Below, in pieces: positions 43,131-53,035 of a stretch of 64,000 nucleotides of DNA (position 1 is its first letter; every line of letters starts with the position of its first letter). The position numbers and the translations under genes were made by a program. Under the pieces are notes generated by a model. The model did not search any database. It was not told the origin of the DNA and saw only the letters and a list, made by a program, of their open reading frames with translations. The stretch comes from Erpobdella octoculata. Taxonomy: Eukaryota > Annelida > Clitellata > Hirudinida > Erpobdellidae. The DNA lies in NCBI GenBank assembly GCA_963978895.1, contig OZ022240.1, forward strand, positions 13,345,807-13,409,806. The letters are read 5' to 3'.

Positions 43131-43904
43131 ATGACCGCTACAAAAAACCTTCAGCCATTTGATGTTACAAATCCGTCAAATTGGAATATTTATGCCGAAC
43201 AGTTAGAGTGTCATTGTATAGCAAATGACATAATAGATGAACAGAGAAAGAGAGCAGTTTTGTTAGCTTCGATGGGGACAGCTACCTTCAAAATCGTCAA
43301 ATCACTAGTGTTTCCAGGACCGCTTACTTCAAAGACATTTGAAGAACTTGTTCAAATATTGAGACAGCATTTTGTTCCACAAACTTCAGTAATCTTTAAA
43401 AAACACTTGTTCCAACGTCGTGTTCAACAAAAAGATGAGTCAGTGACGACATACTTGACCGAGCTGAAGCGTCTGTCTGAAGATTGCAAATTTGGAGCTA
43501 CGTTAAACGAACGACTTCGAGATCAACTGGTGAGCGGCCTCACCATTGAAGGCATCCAAAGACAACTACTTTCGGAAACAACGCTTAAATTAGACGAGAC
43601 GGTGAAAAATGCACTTGCGGGAGAAGCTGCTACAGTTCAGGTACGGGAACTACAGACCCAGTTCTCAGGTCCTCCGACCACGTACACGGTACACCACCAG
43701 AAAAAAACGGCAGTACAGAAGTTCAGTTCTTGCATCGGTTGTGGGGGTAGCCACAAGCGCGAGCAATGCAAGTTTAAAGATGCAGAATGTCATGTTTGTC
43801 ACAAAAAGGACATATTACGAGGGTTTGCCAAAGCCAACCAAACAAAAGTGAAAAATTCAGTAAGAAAAATCAGTTGCTACAAATCGACTAGACTCACACT
43901 CTGA
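43131..43904 (+). CDS. Gag polyprotein of the gypsy element, 257 aa
   Basis: Residues 1-190 form a capsid-like helical region (FEELVQILRQHFVPQTSVIF, VTTYLTELKRLSEDCKF) as in Ty3/gypsy Gag. A zinc-knuckle CIGCGGSHKREQC near residue 205 is followed by a partial second knuckle CHVCHKK. It would package the element's RNA. The frame is intact from the first ATG after the leader to a stop at 43904; the C-terminus is probably truncated by a frameshift, since the protease lies just beyond in another frame. Confidence 0.85.
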   Translation: MTATKNLQPFDVTNPSNWNIYAEQLECHCIANDIIDEQRKRAVLLASMGTATFKIVKSLVFPGPLTSKTFEELVQILRQHFVPQTSVIFKKHLFQRRVQQKDESVTTYLTELKRLSEDCKFGATLNERLRDQLVSGLTIEGIQRQLLSETTLKLDETVKNALAGEAATVQVRELQTQFSGPPTTYTVHHQKKTAVQKFSSCIGCGGSHKREQCKFKDAECHVCHKKDILRGFAKANQTKVKNSVRKISCYKSTRLTL

Positions 43905-43944
43905 ATTCTCCATTCATGATCTAAATCGACCAAAATAACAAAAG

Positions 43945-44265
43945 TTAAAAGTCATAGTCCATCTCAACGGTAAGCCTTGCACCATGGAAATTGACAGTGG
44001 ATCATCATACTCTGTGATATCACACCAAACCTTCAAGCAACTATGGAATAACTCCGGTCCACTTATTAGGAAAGTAACAAATTTACCATTAACGGATTTT
44101 CAAGCATGAGTAATTCCGCTTAAAGGCTACTGTGATGTAGATGTAGCGTACAGACAACGAAGAGCCAAGTTACAACTCATCATAACAAAAGAGCATAGAG
44201 CAAGTCTGCTTGGATATGATTAGTTTCCCAGCTTAGGATTTGAAATATCAGGAATAAATCAGCTC
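43945..44265 (+). pseudogene. Aspartic protease region of the gypsy element
   Basis: The reading VHLNGKPCTMEIDSGSSYSV contains the D-S-G active-site motif at about 43990. A stop (TGA near 44107) and another (TAG at 44221) break the frame before the reverse transcriptase. Confidence 0.75.
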
Positions 44266-44266
44266 C

Positions 44267-45625
44267 ATGATTTCTCAGTTAATCAATGAATTCAGTTATG
44301 TGTTTTCAGAAACTCTAGGTACGTACAAGGGACCACCTGTTTCTCTACCAATGGATCCAAACGCGACTCCACTTCGTTTTAAAGCCAGAAACGTTCCGTT
44401 AGCAATGCGTGCTAAAATAGAAGACGATATTGATCGCCTCACAAAAGAAGGTGTTTTGGAGCCAATCAACAATCCAAGATGATCAACACCTGTGATTCCA
44501 ATAATTAAATCGACAGGCGACATACGACTGTGTGGTGATTACAAGGTCACAGTTAATCGAGCTCTACCAGAGTACCCTTACCCGATTCCTTCTGTGCAGC
44601 ACCTGCTTTCCACGTTAGTGGGTGGAAACTATTTTGCAAAATTAGATATGGCCCAAGCTTATCTACAACTTCCTGTTTCTGAAGAATCAGCTGAAGCACA
44701 GACGATCATCACACATCGAGTTGCTTTCAAGGTGAAGAGACTTCAGTTCGGCATAACTGTTGCACCTGGCATTTTTCAACAGGTTTTGGAAGACTTGTTA
44801 GACAACATGGAAGGAGTTACGCCGTATTTTGACAACATCCTTATCTACGCTCCATCTCTTGAAGTACTTAGCAAAAAACTACGAGATGTTCTGCAAAGTT
44901 TTAGAAATGTTGGTCTTCGGGCAAAGAAAGATAAATGCATATTCGGCGTAAAATCTATCTATTTTCTAGGATACAGAATTGACGCATCTGGTCTACACCC
45001 ATTACAAGAAAAGTTGGCCGCAATTCAAAACGCTAAGATTCTTGAAAATAAAACAGAATTGCAAGCTTTTTTGGGACTGCCTAATTTTTACAATAGTTTC
45101 TTGAAAGAAAAAGCCGACGTTGCTGAGCCCCTGCATCGACTTCTAGACAAGGGTTCTACATGGAAATGGACAAAACACCACGACAAGTGTTTCCAATCAG
45201 TGAAGAAACTGCTGACTTCCGACAGTGTTCTTCACCCATTCGATCCCAAGTTACCCACTACATTGACTTGTGATGCATCTTTTTTTGGTGTTGGAGCAGT
45301 CCTCAACCAAGCGTCAAATGAAGGGAAAAACTTACCGATTGACTTCGCTTCAAGAACTCTTACTTCAGCCAAACGTTACTACTCTCAGATTGACAAGGAA
45401 GCACTTGCATTAGTAGTTTAAGTTAAAAAGTTTCATCATTTCTTGTATGGAAGGAAATTTTTTCTTGCAACAGACCACAAACCGTTGTTGGGACTGTTCA
45501 CTCACAACAAGCCCACGCCAGATATTATTTTTTTGAGAATGGTAAGATGGTCAGTTATCCTTAGTGCCTACGATTTCAACTTAATCCACAGCCAGGAAAA
45601 ATTATCTCAAATGCTGAAGCACTAA
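44267..45625 (+). pseudogene. Reverse transcriptase and RNase H of the gypsy element
   Basis: RT motifs run in order: VLEPINNPR then a TGA stop, PVIPIIKSTGDIRLCGDYK, YFAKLDMAQAYLQLPV (first catalytic Asp), QFGITVAPGIFQQ and PYFDNILIYA, where the usual Y-x-D-D is Y-F-D-N. The thumb follows, then FLGLPNFYNSFL, then RNase H starting TLTCDASFFGVGAVL. A TAA at 45419-45421 interrupts the RNase H, which continues FLYGRKFFLATDHKPLLG. The altered catalytic box and two stops make it inactive. Confidence 0.88.
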
Positions 45626-45879
45626 GCCGTTTATCATGTTCTCCATCAAAGGCTTATGAGTCAGATTCCGTAGATGTCTTCTTCTTAGATGATCTCCTAT
45701 CACCACCCTTGATAGTTTCAGAAGTGGCACAACTCAGACGACGAGATTCTGAGCTATCCAGAGTCTTCACTTGGATGGAAAAGGGATGGCCACAGAAACC
45801 AGAAGCACAGTTCCATTCTTACTCAGTGAAGCAGCATGAACTTTCTATACACAGGCGCTGATTACTCTGGGGCAGTAGG

Positions 45880-46985
45880 GTGGTAATACCAGCAAAGGAA
45901 CGTAAACGTGTGCTTGACGAACTCCACATCGCTCACCCAGGCATAGTACGAATGAAAAGTTTAGCACGTTTTTATGTGTGGTGGCCTTGCATAGATAAGG
46001 ACATTGAAAACTTTGTTTCTACATGTGAAACCTGCCAGATACATCAACACGCACCACCGCACGCTCCCACTCATCCATGGAAAATTCCTAGACGACCGTG
46101 GTCTAGAGTCCACATCGATTTTGCCGGACCTTTCCAAGGCCAGAAATTTCTTATTATTGTGGACGCTTACTCCAAATGGATTGATGTTGCACACATGAAA
46201 ACAACAACAGCTGAAAGTACCATAGCAGTTCTTCGAGGAGTGTTTGCCACACATGGACTGCCAGACTCTATTGTGTCCGACAACGGACCACAATTCACGT
46301 CCAATGAATTCCAAGAGTTCTGCAAAAAAAACCTAATACAATCCAACAATCTATATTAGTATCTCCTTACCATGCTGCGAGCAACGGCCAAGCTGAGAGG
46401 ACAGTCCAGACGACAAAGAACAGCCTAAAAAAGATCATCACAGGAAGTTGGCATTACAGATTGTCAATTTTCTTGCTAAATTCGCACATTACTCCATCAA
46501 CAGCAACAGGATCAAGTCCAGCAGAATTACTCATGGGCAGAAGACTCAAAACATGTCTTGATAATTTGCATCCTGACCACTGCAGAGACAAAGAGTTGCA
46601 ACAGGACAAGAAGATAGCAGAAATCGCAAGTGACAAAATAAGACAATTTCAGCCAAATGACCCTGTCTTCATCAGAAGTTATGGCCCAAGGTCTGAATGG
46701 ATTCCTGCAACCATAAAAGAGCCGACAGGACCAGTCGCATACACAGCGAAAACTCCAGAGGGTAAGCAAATGAGACGACATGTAGATCTGATCCGTAAGC
46801 GCACTGCACAGCACCAAGGAAATTCATCAGATGTTCAACCTGAGGTAGCCCTACCAAAGGAACCAGACAATATTCCAGAAGCAGTCGCAGATGTTCCACA
46901 TGAGGCAAACCTACCAAAAGAACCAGAGGTTCGACCGAGGCGAATCATCAAGCCTCCTTACTATTTAAAGGATTATGAACACTAG
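45880..46985 (+). pseudogene. Integrase of the gypsy element
   Basis: The zinc domain shows H-x3-H (LHIAHPG) and C-x2-C (CETCQ). The core has VHIDFAGP (first Asp) and SDNGPQFTSNEF (second Asp). After a stop at 46359 and frame changes, the C-terminal region 46461-46985 reads TGSSPAELLMGRRLKT, EPTGPVAYTAKTPEGKQ and a Pro/Glu-rich tail with a short repeat (EVALPKEPD, EANLPKEPE). The region between, holding the catalytic Glu, is out of frame. Confidence 0.85.
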
Positions 46986-46993
46986 GGGAGGAA

Positions 46994-47185
46994 TGTTATG
47001 TATTCAACCATAGATAACATTTCTATGTTATCCATTCAACTACAGATACCATATTTTTGTTATTTATGATCTTTGTCTGCTTTTAAGAAACTTCAAAGAC
47101 TGTCTATTTTTGTTAAACCATTACAATAAAACTTGTGTTAGCTTAAAGCAATTATCTACATTTGTGTTTCGTTTCTAACAACACA
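46994..47185 (+). repeat. 3' LTR of the gypsy element
   Basis: TGTTATGTATTC to AACAACACA, 192 bp, with AATAAA at about 47125. Confidence 0.88.
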
Positions 47186-47455
47186 AAAGGTATCTTATCT
47201 ATATATATATATGTGTATCTTATCCACATCAATTAAAAATAAGAGGACTACAACTCAAAAAACTTTTTGTGGAGAATGTAATTCTCACTAGTTTAAAATA
47301 CGCTATTTGTGGAAAATTTAATCTTAATAACTTTAGTTAAATTACAATTAATCAATTTACGAAGTTTTATTTATAGCGCCTTTACTGGGGCCATAAAAAT
47401 CTAATTAATTATCACTCGCTATAGTCAGGCCAATATATTTTTCATATATATATAT
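47186..47455. other. No gene recognised
   Basis: AT-rich DNA with two very short AT runs. Confidence 0.5.
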
Positions 47456-47600
47456 GGTACGTCCGAATAGTGGTGAAATTATTCGGTTGTACTTTCGAAG
47501 AGTTGTGAAATTATTGGAACGTACGTCCGAATAGTGGTGAAATTATTCGAACGTACGTCCGAATAGTGGTGAAATTATTCGGACGTACGTCCGAATAGTA
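47456..47600. repeat. ~34-bp tandem repeat with ACGTACGTCC palindrome
   Basis: Four copies of CGTCCGAATAGTGGTGAAAT followed by TATTCGGACGTA. The junction of units is a palindrome (GGACGTACGTCC). Confidence 0.85.
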
Positions 47601-48021
47601 TCTGCCAATTATTATACTAATAAAAACTATACTAAAATTTAGTGATAAGTCGTGAAAATTTCTTACACTGATATCACCTGAAATTTAAAAAAAACCACTA
47701 AAAAAGCAAAGCTATCTGTATTTAAAAAACAACTTTTTGGAAATATAAATATCAAATTATAAACCACCGATAGCAGAGCTATGTTTTCTGAAAGGTAGCT
47801 GCTATTGCCCCAGCGGTTCGCTGTGGTTTCAATCGGCATAATTGCTACTGTACTGGCAATCCCGCCGTATGTCTACCCCTAAAGCTTTTATTTAGGAGTC
47901 CATGATCTACCTAAAATTAAACCCTAACCCTAACCCTTTAAAAATATGTACATCTTTATTAATTAATCGAAGAATAAATTGTTTTGGCAAAACCGGCTGA
48001 ACAACAGCACTTTTACAGCTT

Positions 48022-48143
48022 ATTGCCCCGGCTACCGGCGCCTACCGCCTGGGTAATAGTTATAACGTTTCGGTCAAGAAAGGGCGTGTTTTTTCGTTAT
48101 AACTATTATAAAGGCAGTAGGCGCCGGTAGCCGAGGCAATAAT
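48022..48143. repeat. Inner palindrome
   Basis: ATTGCCCCGGCTACCGGCGC with CTACCGCC and GTTATAACG on the left is mirrored by CGTTATAAC...GGCGCCGGTAGCCGAGGCAAT on the right, about 45 bp per arm. Confidence 0.8.
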
Positions 48144-48217
48144 AATAATTAATATTATTATTTATTGTATCTAAAACAAAACAAGAGTCTTGCACTAAAA
48201 ATGCCATTAACAATATG

Positions 48218-48472
48218 TCAAATTAAAAAAGTGTTTTTTAACAATGCTCTGAAGTCCTCATTTAGAACAGCACTTCGGATAGATTGAGGTAGTTGGTTCC
48301 ATGCACCGTGCCCGGCAACGGCGAATGCTCGTTTACCGAAACTTCGACGAGTTCTTGGGATGACAGCGTCACCATGGGAGGACGAACGTAGATGTTGACG
48401 ACCAGAATGAGAGGAGCACAGGCTTATATAAGCGGTAAAATTGTTACTGAGCCGGCGGTTTTGCCAAAACAA
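48218..48472 (-). pseudogene. C-terminal end of a LINE ORF (CR1/L2-like)
   Basis: Minus-strand frame with IPRTRRSFGKRAFAVAGHGA then WNQLPQSIRS and FRALLKNTFL, the characteristic last ~50 residues of CR1/L2/jockey-type LINE proteins (R-x-F-x-V-A-G-x3-W-N-x-L-P). The rest of the ORF is missing. Confidence 0.8.
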
Positions 48473-48625
48473 TTGATTCTTCGATCAATTGATAAAGATG
48501 TACATATTTTCTAAATGGTTAGAGTAGGGATAGGATTAGGGTTATGGTTTAATTTTAATACGGGACTGCCGGCGCAGTAGCAATTTTACCAATTATTTCC
48601 ACGGCAAACCGCCGGAGCAACAGCA

Positions 48626-50261
48626 GCGACCTTTTTTTTATTCACTGGTCTGATCCACCGGGATTTTTGCGGTTAATCACTGGTTGATGTCTGGTGATCG
48701 CCCAATAAAAAACGCTTTGGTGATTGCGATGCTTACATTGTTTACAAAACAAAGTTTTCCGCCGGCCGGACATGTGTACGTCGCCGATGATAATTTGCTA
48801 TTCACGCTTAGAAACTCGAAATGCATTTTAAAAAAGGTAATCTTTCCTACGGACGGCCCGTGCCGAAAAAATAGTTGTATTTTTATTATTTTGTTACAAT
48901 AACATAAAGAAAAAACAAATTTTTATACCAAATTGAATTAAAAAAAAAACATTTATCGTAATTTGAGAGACTTTGAAAACGGTAAGTAGTACCCTTCCAA
49001 GCACTAATTACATCGTAGTTGTGAATGGTGAGGTACGATGATCGTATGAATGAAATGAATAAAAAAGAAATATAATTAGTTTATATTAAGATTTTATTTA
49101 AAAAACAAACTATCAGTTATAAAAAAAAATTAATTTAAAACTTTTTCTATGTAAAACGATAAAGAACAAAAGGCGAGAGTAAACCCCGCTAGTCACTTTA
49201 TATAAGGTCGCTGCAATTGCCTCGGCGGTTCGCCGTGATTGCAATTTGTAAAATTGCAATCCCGTATTAAAATGAAACCCTAACCCTATCCCTAACCCTA
49301 CCCCAACCCTACCCATTACCCTATCCTAGGTAGTCGCATAAAAAGTTTAAAAATAATTTTTTTTCAATTTCACTAATATTTTAATAAAGGTACAAATTCT
49401 GAGTTTGAATATACGATATAGTGTAAAAACCAAATTAATAAAGATATAGCGAATCAAAGATCGCATACCGGCGCGTACCGCCATGGTAATAGTTATAACC
49501 GTTATAACTTTATATAACACGCTACGCGATTCCTTCGTTTACACTTTTCCTTAAAACTCAAATTTTTTCTATGTCAAATTTTTTAAATTATAATTACATT
49601 ATTTAATTAATTAAAATAATTTTAGATAACATTTTCCCATTTTAAATAAATTATTTATACTAGTTATCATAATGTTTAAACGAGTGGTTACTCTTCATCG
49701 TGTTTATAGTTAAAAATAACCCTTAAAAGTGCAGGTTTGCTTGTTTTTTTCATAAGTCCCGCTTTGAACAATGAAGTCGGGTATACTGTCAACTCAAAAT
49801 GAAAAATTTCTGATAATGTAATTGACTGCTGACTGTAAGCTGCTATGACAAAAGTTTTGTCACAAAACGATGGAGCAGTTTACTGGCGTCAACATCTCTT
49901 CTGTCGTTCCCAACAGAGCACACGCTGAACAAACTTGCTAATTTTTTTACAGTTTTCGTACTCTAATATCACAATAAAACCGGCGCGCCAACCTCATTGG
50001 TTATATCACACGTGACTCCATCGTTAAAATTCGTACAAATACCAGAAGGCTTACCAAAATTTCAAATTTTCGATAATGTAATTGACTGCCGACTGTAAAC
50101 TGCTTTGACGGCATTGGGATACAGCTCACTTGTAGCTCATCATCCATTTTACCTTCACATCGAATAGTTATAATCTGTACAAATAATTACACAAGTTACT
50201 GCTAATGATAAGCGGCTAATCAATAATTGCTCAAACATTTCACGCTAAAAATACTTGCAGG
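48626..50261. other. No gene; solo foldback arm and short direct repeat
   Basis: A lone arm of the 47.8-kb foldback family at about 49195-49330 contains degenerate CCCTAA units. A ~60-bp direct repeat (GATAATGTAATTGACTGC) is at 49812 and 50073. A short frame at 48684-48902 is unrecognised. Confidence 0.5.
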
Positions 50262-50325
50262 TTAGCTGAGTTGGTAGTGTTAGCCTTGAATGTGAGAGCT
50301 TCACGGTTCGACTCCCACTCACTGC
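50262..50325 (+). mobile_element. tRNA-derived SINE head
   Basis: A box TAGCTGAGTTGG and B box GGTTCGACTCC both match the Pol III consensus. About 50 bp later the sequence enters a (TATG)n array that is also the 3' tail of the minus-strand LINE. Confidence 0.75.
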
Positions 50326-50376
50326 CTGGCAGCCCATGTCAACGGAAAACTTAGCAAGTAAAATATTCATTCAAAG

Positions 50377-50662
50377 TATGTATGTATGTATGTGTATGTA
50401 TCTATGTATGTATGTATGTATGTATGTATGTATGTATGTATGTATGTATGTATGTATGTATGTATGTATGTATGTATGTATGTATGTATGTATGTATGTA
50501 TGTATGTATGTATGTATGTATGTATGTATGTATGTATGTATGTATGTATGTATGTATGTATGTATGTATGTATGTATGTATGTATGTATGTATGTATGTA
50601 TGTATGTATGTATGTATGTATGTATGTATGTATGTATGTATGTATGTATGTATGTGTGTGTG
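50377..50662. repeat. (TATG)n array, tail of LINE E
   Basis: Tetranucleotide array; (CATA)n on the LINE strand, directly after the LINE's 3' untranslated region. Confidence 0.95.
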
Positions 50663-50840
50663 TTATAACTCTTTGCGAGCTTTCGTCGCCGAAGGTCTTC
50701 AGAAGAAGAACCTCTCATTTTTAGCGTTTCGGCCCTTAAACCTCTTGACGCTTTTAAGAGAGGTGGGCCCACGTCCGTTGATCAGGCGGACGCCTTTCGG
50801 CGAGAAAAATTTCCAAATTCCTAACTTGAAACACAAAAAT

Positions 50841-51655
50841 TCAAAGTTCAGCAGAAAACTGTTCGAAACAAAACTTGAAATCGCCGGAACGATTATCGCT
50901 CAATGTAAACAAGGCTAAACCTTTCTTTTTTCTATTAGCGAAAATCCAAAAAGATGCAGCTTCAGCTGTCTGGGAGATCTCCTTGATGGCTCGAGTTTTT
51001 TCTCGGTTTGAAAAACCAAGAGCTTTCAGCAGTTTTAACATTGAGCTGCTAACCAACCCTTGAACGCCGACCTCAACTGCAAAAATTTCAGTCCTGAACC
51101 CTTTGGCATTCAAATCACATGCTAAATCCCAATATCTCTCCTCCTTGAAAATATTGCTAGATTCCATGTTACTTTCCCATGGCACAGAGAGTTCAATCAG
51201 GAGCATTGTCTTGGCCAAGTCAGAATATATAATTATATCCGGCTTCAAACCGTTAGATCTCACAGCTTCTGGAAATTTTCTTTCGCAATTCAAATCAGCC
51301 GAAACCGTCCAATCGTCGACAGCACCCATCACACATTCAAAGTCTCTTGTAGATCTGAACCTGTGGAACTTCAGATTGCCTTCTATCAAAAAGTAGATTT
51401 TCCTTTTCTGCTGTATTCCTCTTGTTTTTGCTTTCTTACACGCTTCTTTGACGAAGTCTAGCAATTTTCGGAGTACCTGGTTATGGCGCCAAGTGTACCT
51501 CCCGTGAGAAAGTGAAAACGAACAACAGGAAAGAACGTGAATGAGAGTCTCCGATTGCCGACATAACATGCACGAACATCGTCTTTCAACTTCCATCTTC
51601 GAAGATTGCTGGATGACGGCAGTTGATCATAAACAGATCTAATCAAAAAAGACAA
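50841..51655 (-). pseudogene. LINE E restriction-like endonuclease and CCHC motif
   Basis: The 251-codon frame starts with CSCMLCRQSETLIHVLSCC (CCHC-type motif that precedes the endonuclease in R2-clade LINEs), then GRYTWRHNQVL. The nuclease core shows LKPDIIIYSDLAK (residues 118 on) and LLIELSVPWE (around 134), the PD-(D/E)XK arrangement that nicks the target. FAVEVGVQGLVSSSMLKLL follows. The frame is intact through the domain but is cut from the RT by a frameshift near 51600. Confidence 0.85.
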
Positions 51656-51686
51656 ACGTAGTGGTGTGTATTGCTAAATTGTCTTT

Positions 51687-51955
51687 CCAAGAAAGCGAAC
51701 GCTATACCAACTTCTAACTGGAACCATTCTGTTAAACATGAGGACGTTGACAACCTCAATTTGAAATGTCCGAAATACTGTTGCAACATTTCTATCACAA
51801 AATTTGGAACATGATGCGATCTGAGAGTTTTCCACAACATTTGGTGACGAACAGCTCCATAAGCATTGGCAAAGTCTAACCAGACAATGTGCAAACTGAG
51901 ACGATTATCTTTAGCTCTTTTCAATGCTTCCCAATTGCCCAAGAAAGCGAACGCT
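51687..51955 (-). repeat. Displaced RT fragment between 17-bp direct repeats
   Basis: CCAAGAAAGCGAACGCT occurs at 51687-51703 and 51939-51955. The 235 bp between encode, on the minus strand, WEALKRAKDNRLSLHIVWLD and onward to FQLEVGIA, a piece of RT palm that belongs hundreds of residues upstream. Outside the repeats the post-RT frame runs on (NAVQRSLSW joins KDNLAIHTTT), so the RT piece is a later insertion. Confidence 0.85.
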
Positions 51956-52154
51956 GAACAGCATTTTCCCATGTCGTCCAATCTCCTTGATGAGATAACT
52001 GAACAAACTTAATCATTCTCTGGGACTCGATAGCTTTCTTTCTTTCCTGAATGACCAGACTTGTTCGTTCACTGGTGCTGGCTTTTAACCACCAAATTCG
52101 ATGGGTTGACCCGAGACCCCGTTTGTCCTTTTGAACTGCACCAACTTTTTCTGT

Positions 52155-52655
52155 TCAATGTAAAGAGGCTTCAGCTTCTGTGATCTCCTTTCTGGCTACC
52201 CATTTCTTTCCGAACTTTACAAGATCTCCCATCTCCACAATTCTTTGATCCGAAGAGTTATCGAGCATTAGTTGCGTACGGATCTTGTTTATCTTAAACT
52301 CATCAACCAAAGACTTCAGTGACAACCTCAGTTTGGCAGTCTTGCTGTACAAAGCTACCGAAGTAAATCCCGGAGGCAGACCCAACCATTTCCTTGTAAA
52401 TTTATTCATCCTCCTTTCTAGCTTTTCCACCAATGGTAAGCTCATCTCATACATTGATAGAGGCCACAGCAATCTCGGTAATAGAACAAACGGAAGCAAC
52501 CACAATTTGAACCTGCTCTGGAGTGGGGCCGCATTAATTTTCTTCATATCTTCAAATGCCGATCGGAAAACTTCAGAACACCGTCCAGTGTCGTTAAGCG
52601 AATCGTCATACCACCTTCCCAGGCTTTTAACCGGTTCTTCTCTCAATATTGGGAT
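52155..52655 (-). pseudogene. LINE E post-RT thumb region
   Basis: ILREEPVKSLGRWYDDSLND, LLPRLLWPLSMYEMSLPLVE and KWLGLPPGFTSVALYSKTAK are standard landmarks after the RT in R2/NeSL-like LINEs. The frame is open for about 165 codons; upstream it runs directly into the (CATA)n of LINE A. Confidence 0.85.
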
Positions 52656-52841
52656 TATGTATGTATGTATGTATGTATGTATGTATGTATGTATGTATGT
52701 ATGTATGTATGTATGTATGTATGTATGTATGTATGTATGTATGTATGTATGTATGTATGTATGTATGTATGTATGTATGTATGTATGTATGTATGTATGT
52801 ATGTATGTATGTATGTATGTATGTATGTATGTGTGTGTGTG
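52656..52841. repeat. (TATG)n array, tail of LINE A
   Basis: Tetranucleotide array with a short GT run on its right, between LINE E's 5' truncation and LINE A's 3' untranslated region. Confidence 0.95.
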
Positions 52842-53035
52842 CACTCCTGAAGAGCTTTTCTGTGGAGGTCATCAGAAGAAAACCCCCCCTCGAGCAAACG
52901 TTTCGGCTCTTTAATTTCTTGACGTTCTAAGGGGGGCGAGCCACGTTCGACGGACGAACGTCCTCCGGCAGAAAATGTCTTTGTTCTTTTCCGACATCGA
53001 ATTTCTATCATTCCTTGCATCGTGGCAGATATTTA

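Larger units (their letters stand above)
42746..47185 (+). mobile_element. Ty3/gypsy LTR retrotransposon, decayed
   Basis: LTRs at 42746-42928 and 46994-47185 are about 97% alike by eye; the left one seems to lack its first ~8 bases. A primer-site-like TTGGCGGCGAGGTACGG follows the 5' LTR at about 42932, and the purine tract CTAGGGGAGGAA ends at 46993. Gene order is gag, protease, RT, RNase H, integrase, the Ty3/gypsy order. No envelope-like gene. Several stops and frameshifts interrupt pol. Confidence 0.9.
47805..48625. mobile_element. Foldback element with nested hairpins
   Basis: 47805-48010 and 48450-48625 are reverse complements: TTGTTTTGGCAAAACCGGC on the left with CGGTTTTGCCAAAACAATT on the right, and AAATATGTACATCTTTATT with its partner. 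A tighter palindrome (48022-48143) sits inside. Between is the 3' end of a LINE ORF. A lone related arm is at 49195-49330. The CCCTAA runs belong to the arms, not to a telomere. Confidence 0.75.
50663..52655 (-). mobile_element. R2-like LINE E, 5'-truncated
   Basis: Minus-strand element with 3' untranslated region (50663-50840), endonuclease (50841-51596), the CCHC region and the post-RT thumb (52155-52655). Its 5' end abuts the tail of LINE A. It contains a 235-bp insert at 51704-51938 (see separate entry). Confidence 0.85.

Noticed and set aside
47905..47940. CCCTAACCCTAA runs (also near 49280-49320 and inverted near 48530) as interstitial telomere repeats
   Set aside because: They occur in inverted arms of one foldback family with few, degenerate units, so they are part of that repeat.
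52842..53035. Hammerhead-like element in the LINE 3' untranslated region
   Set aside because: TTTCGGC and TGACG blocks occur, but no CTGANGA...GAAA order with pairing stems could be drawn.
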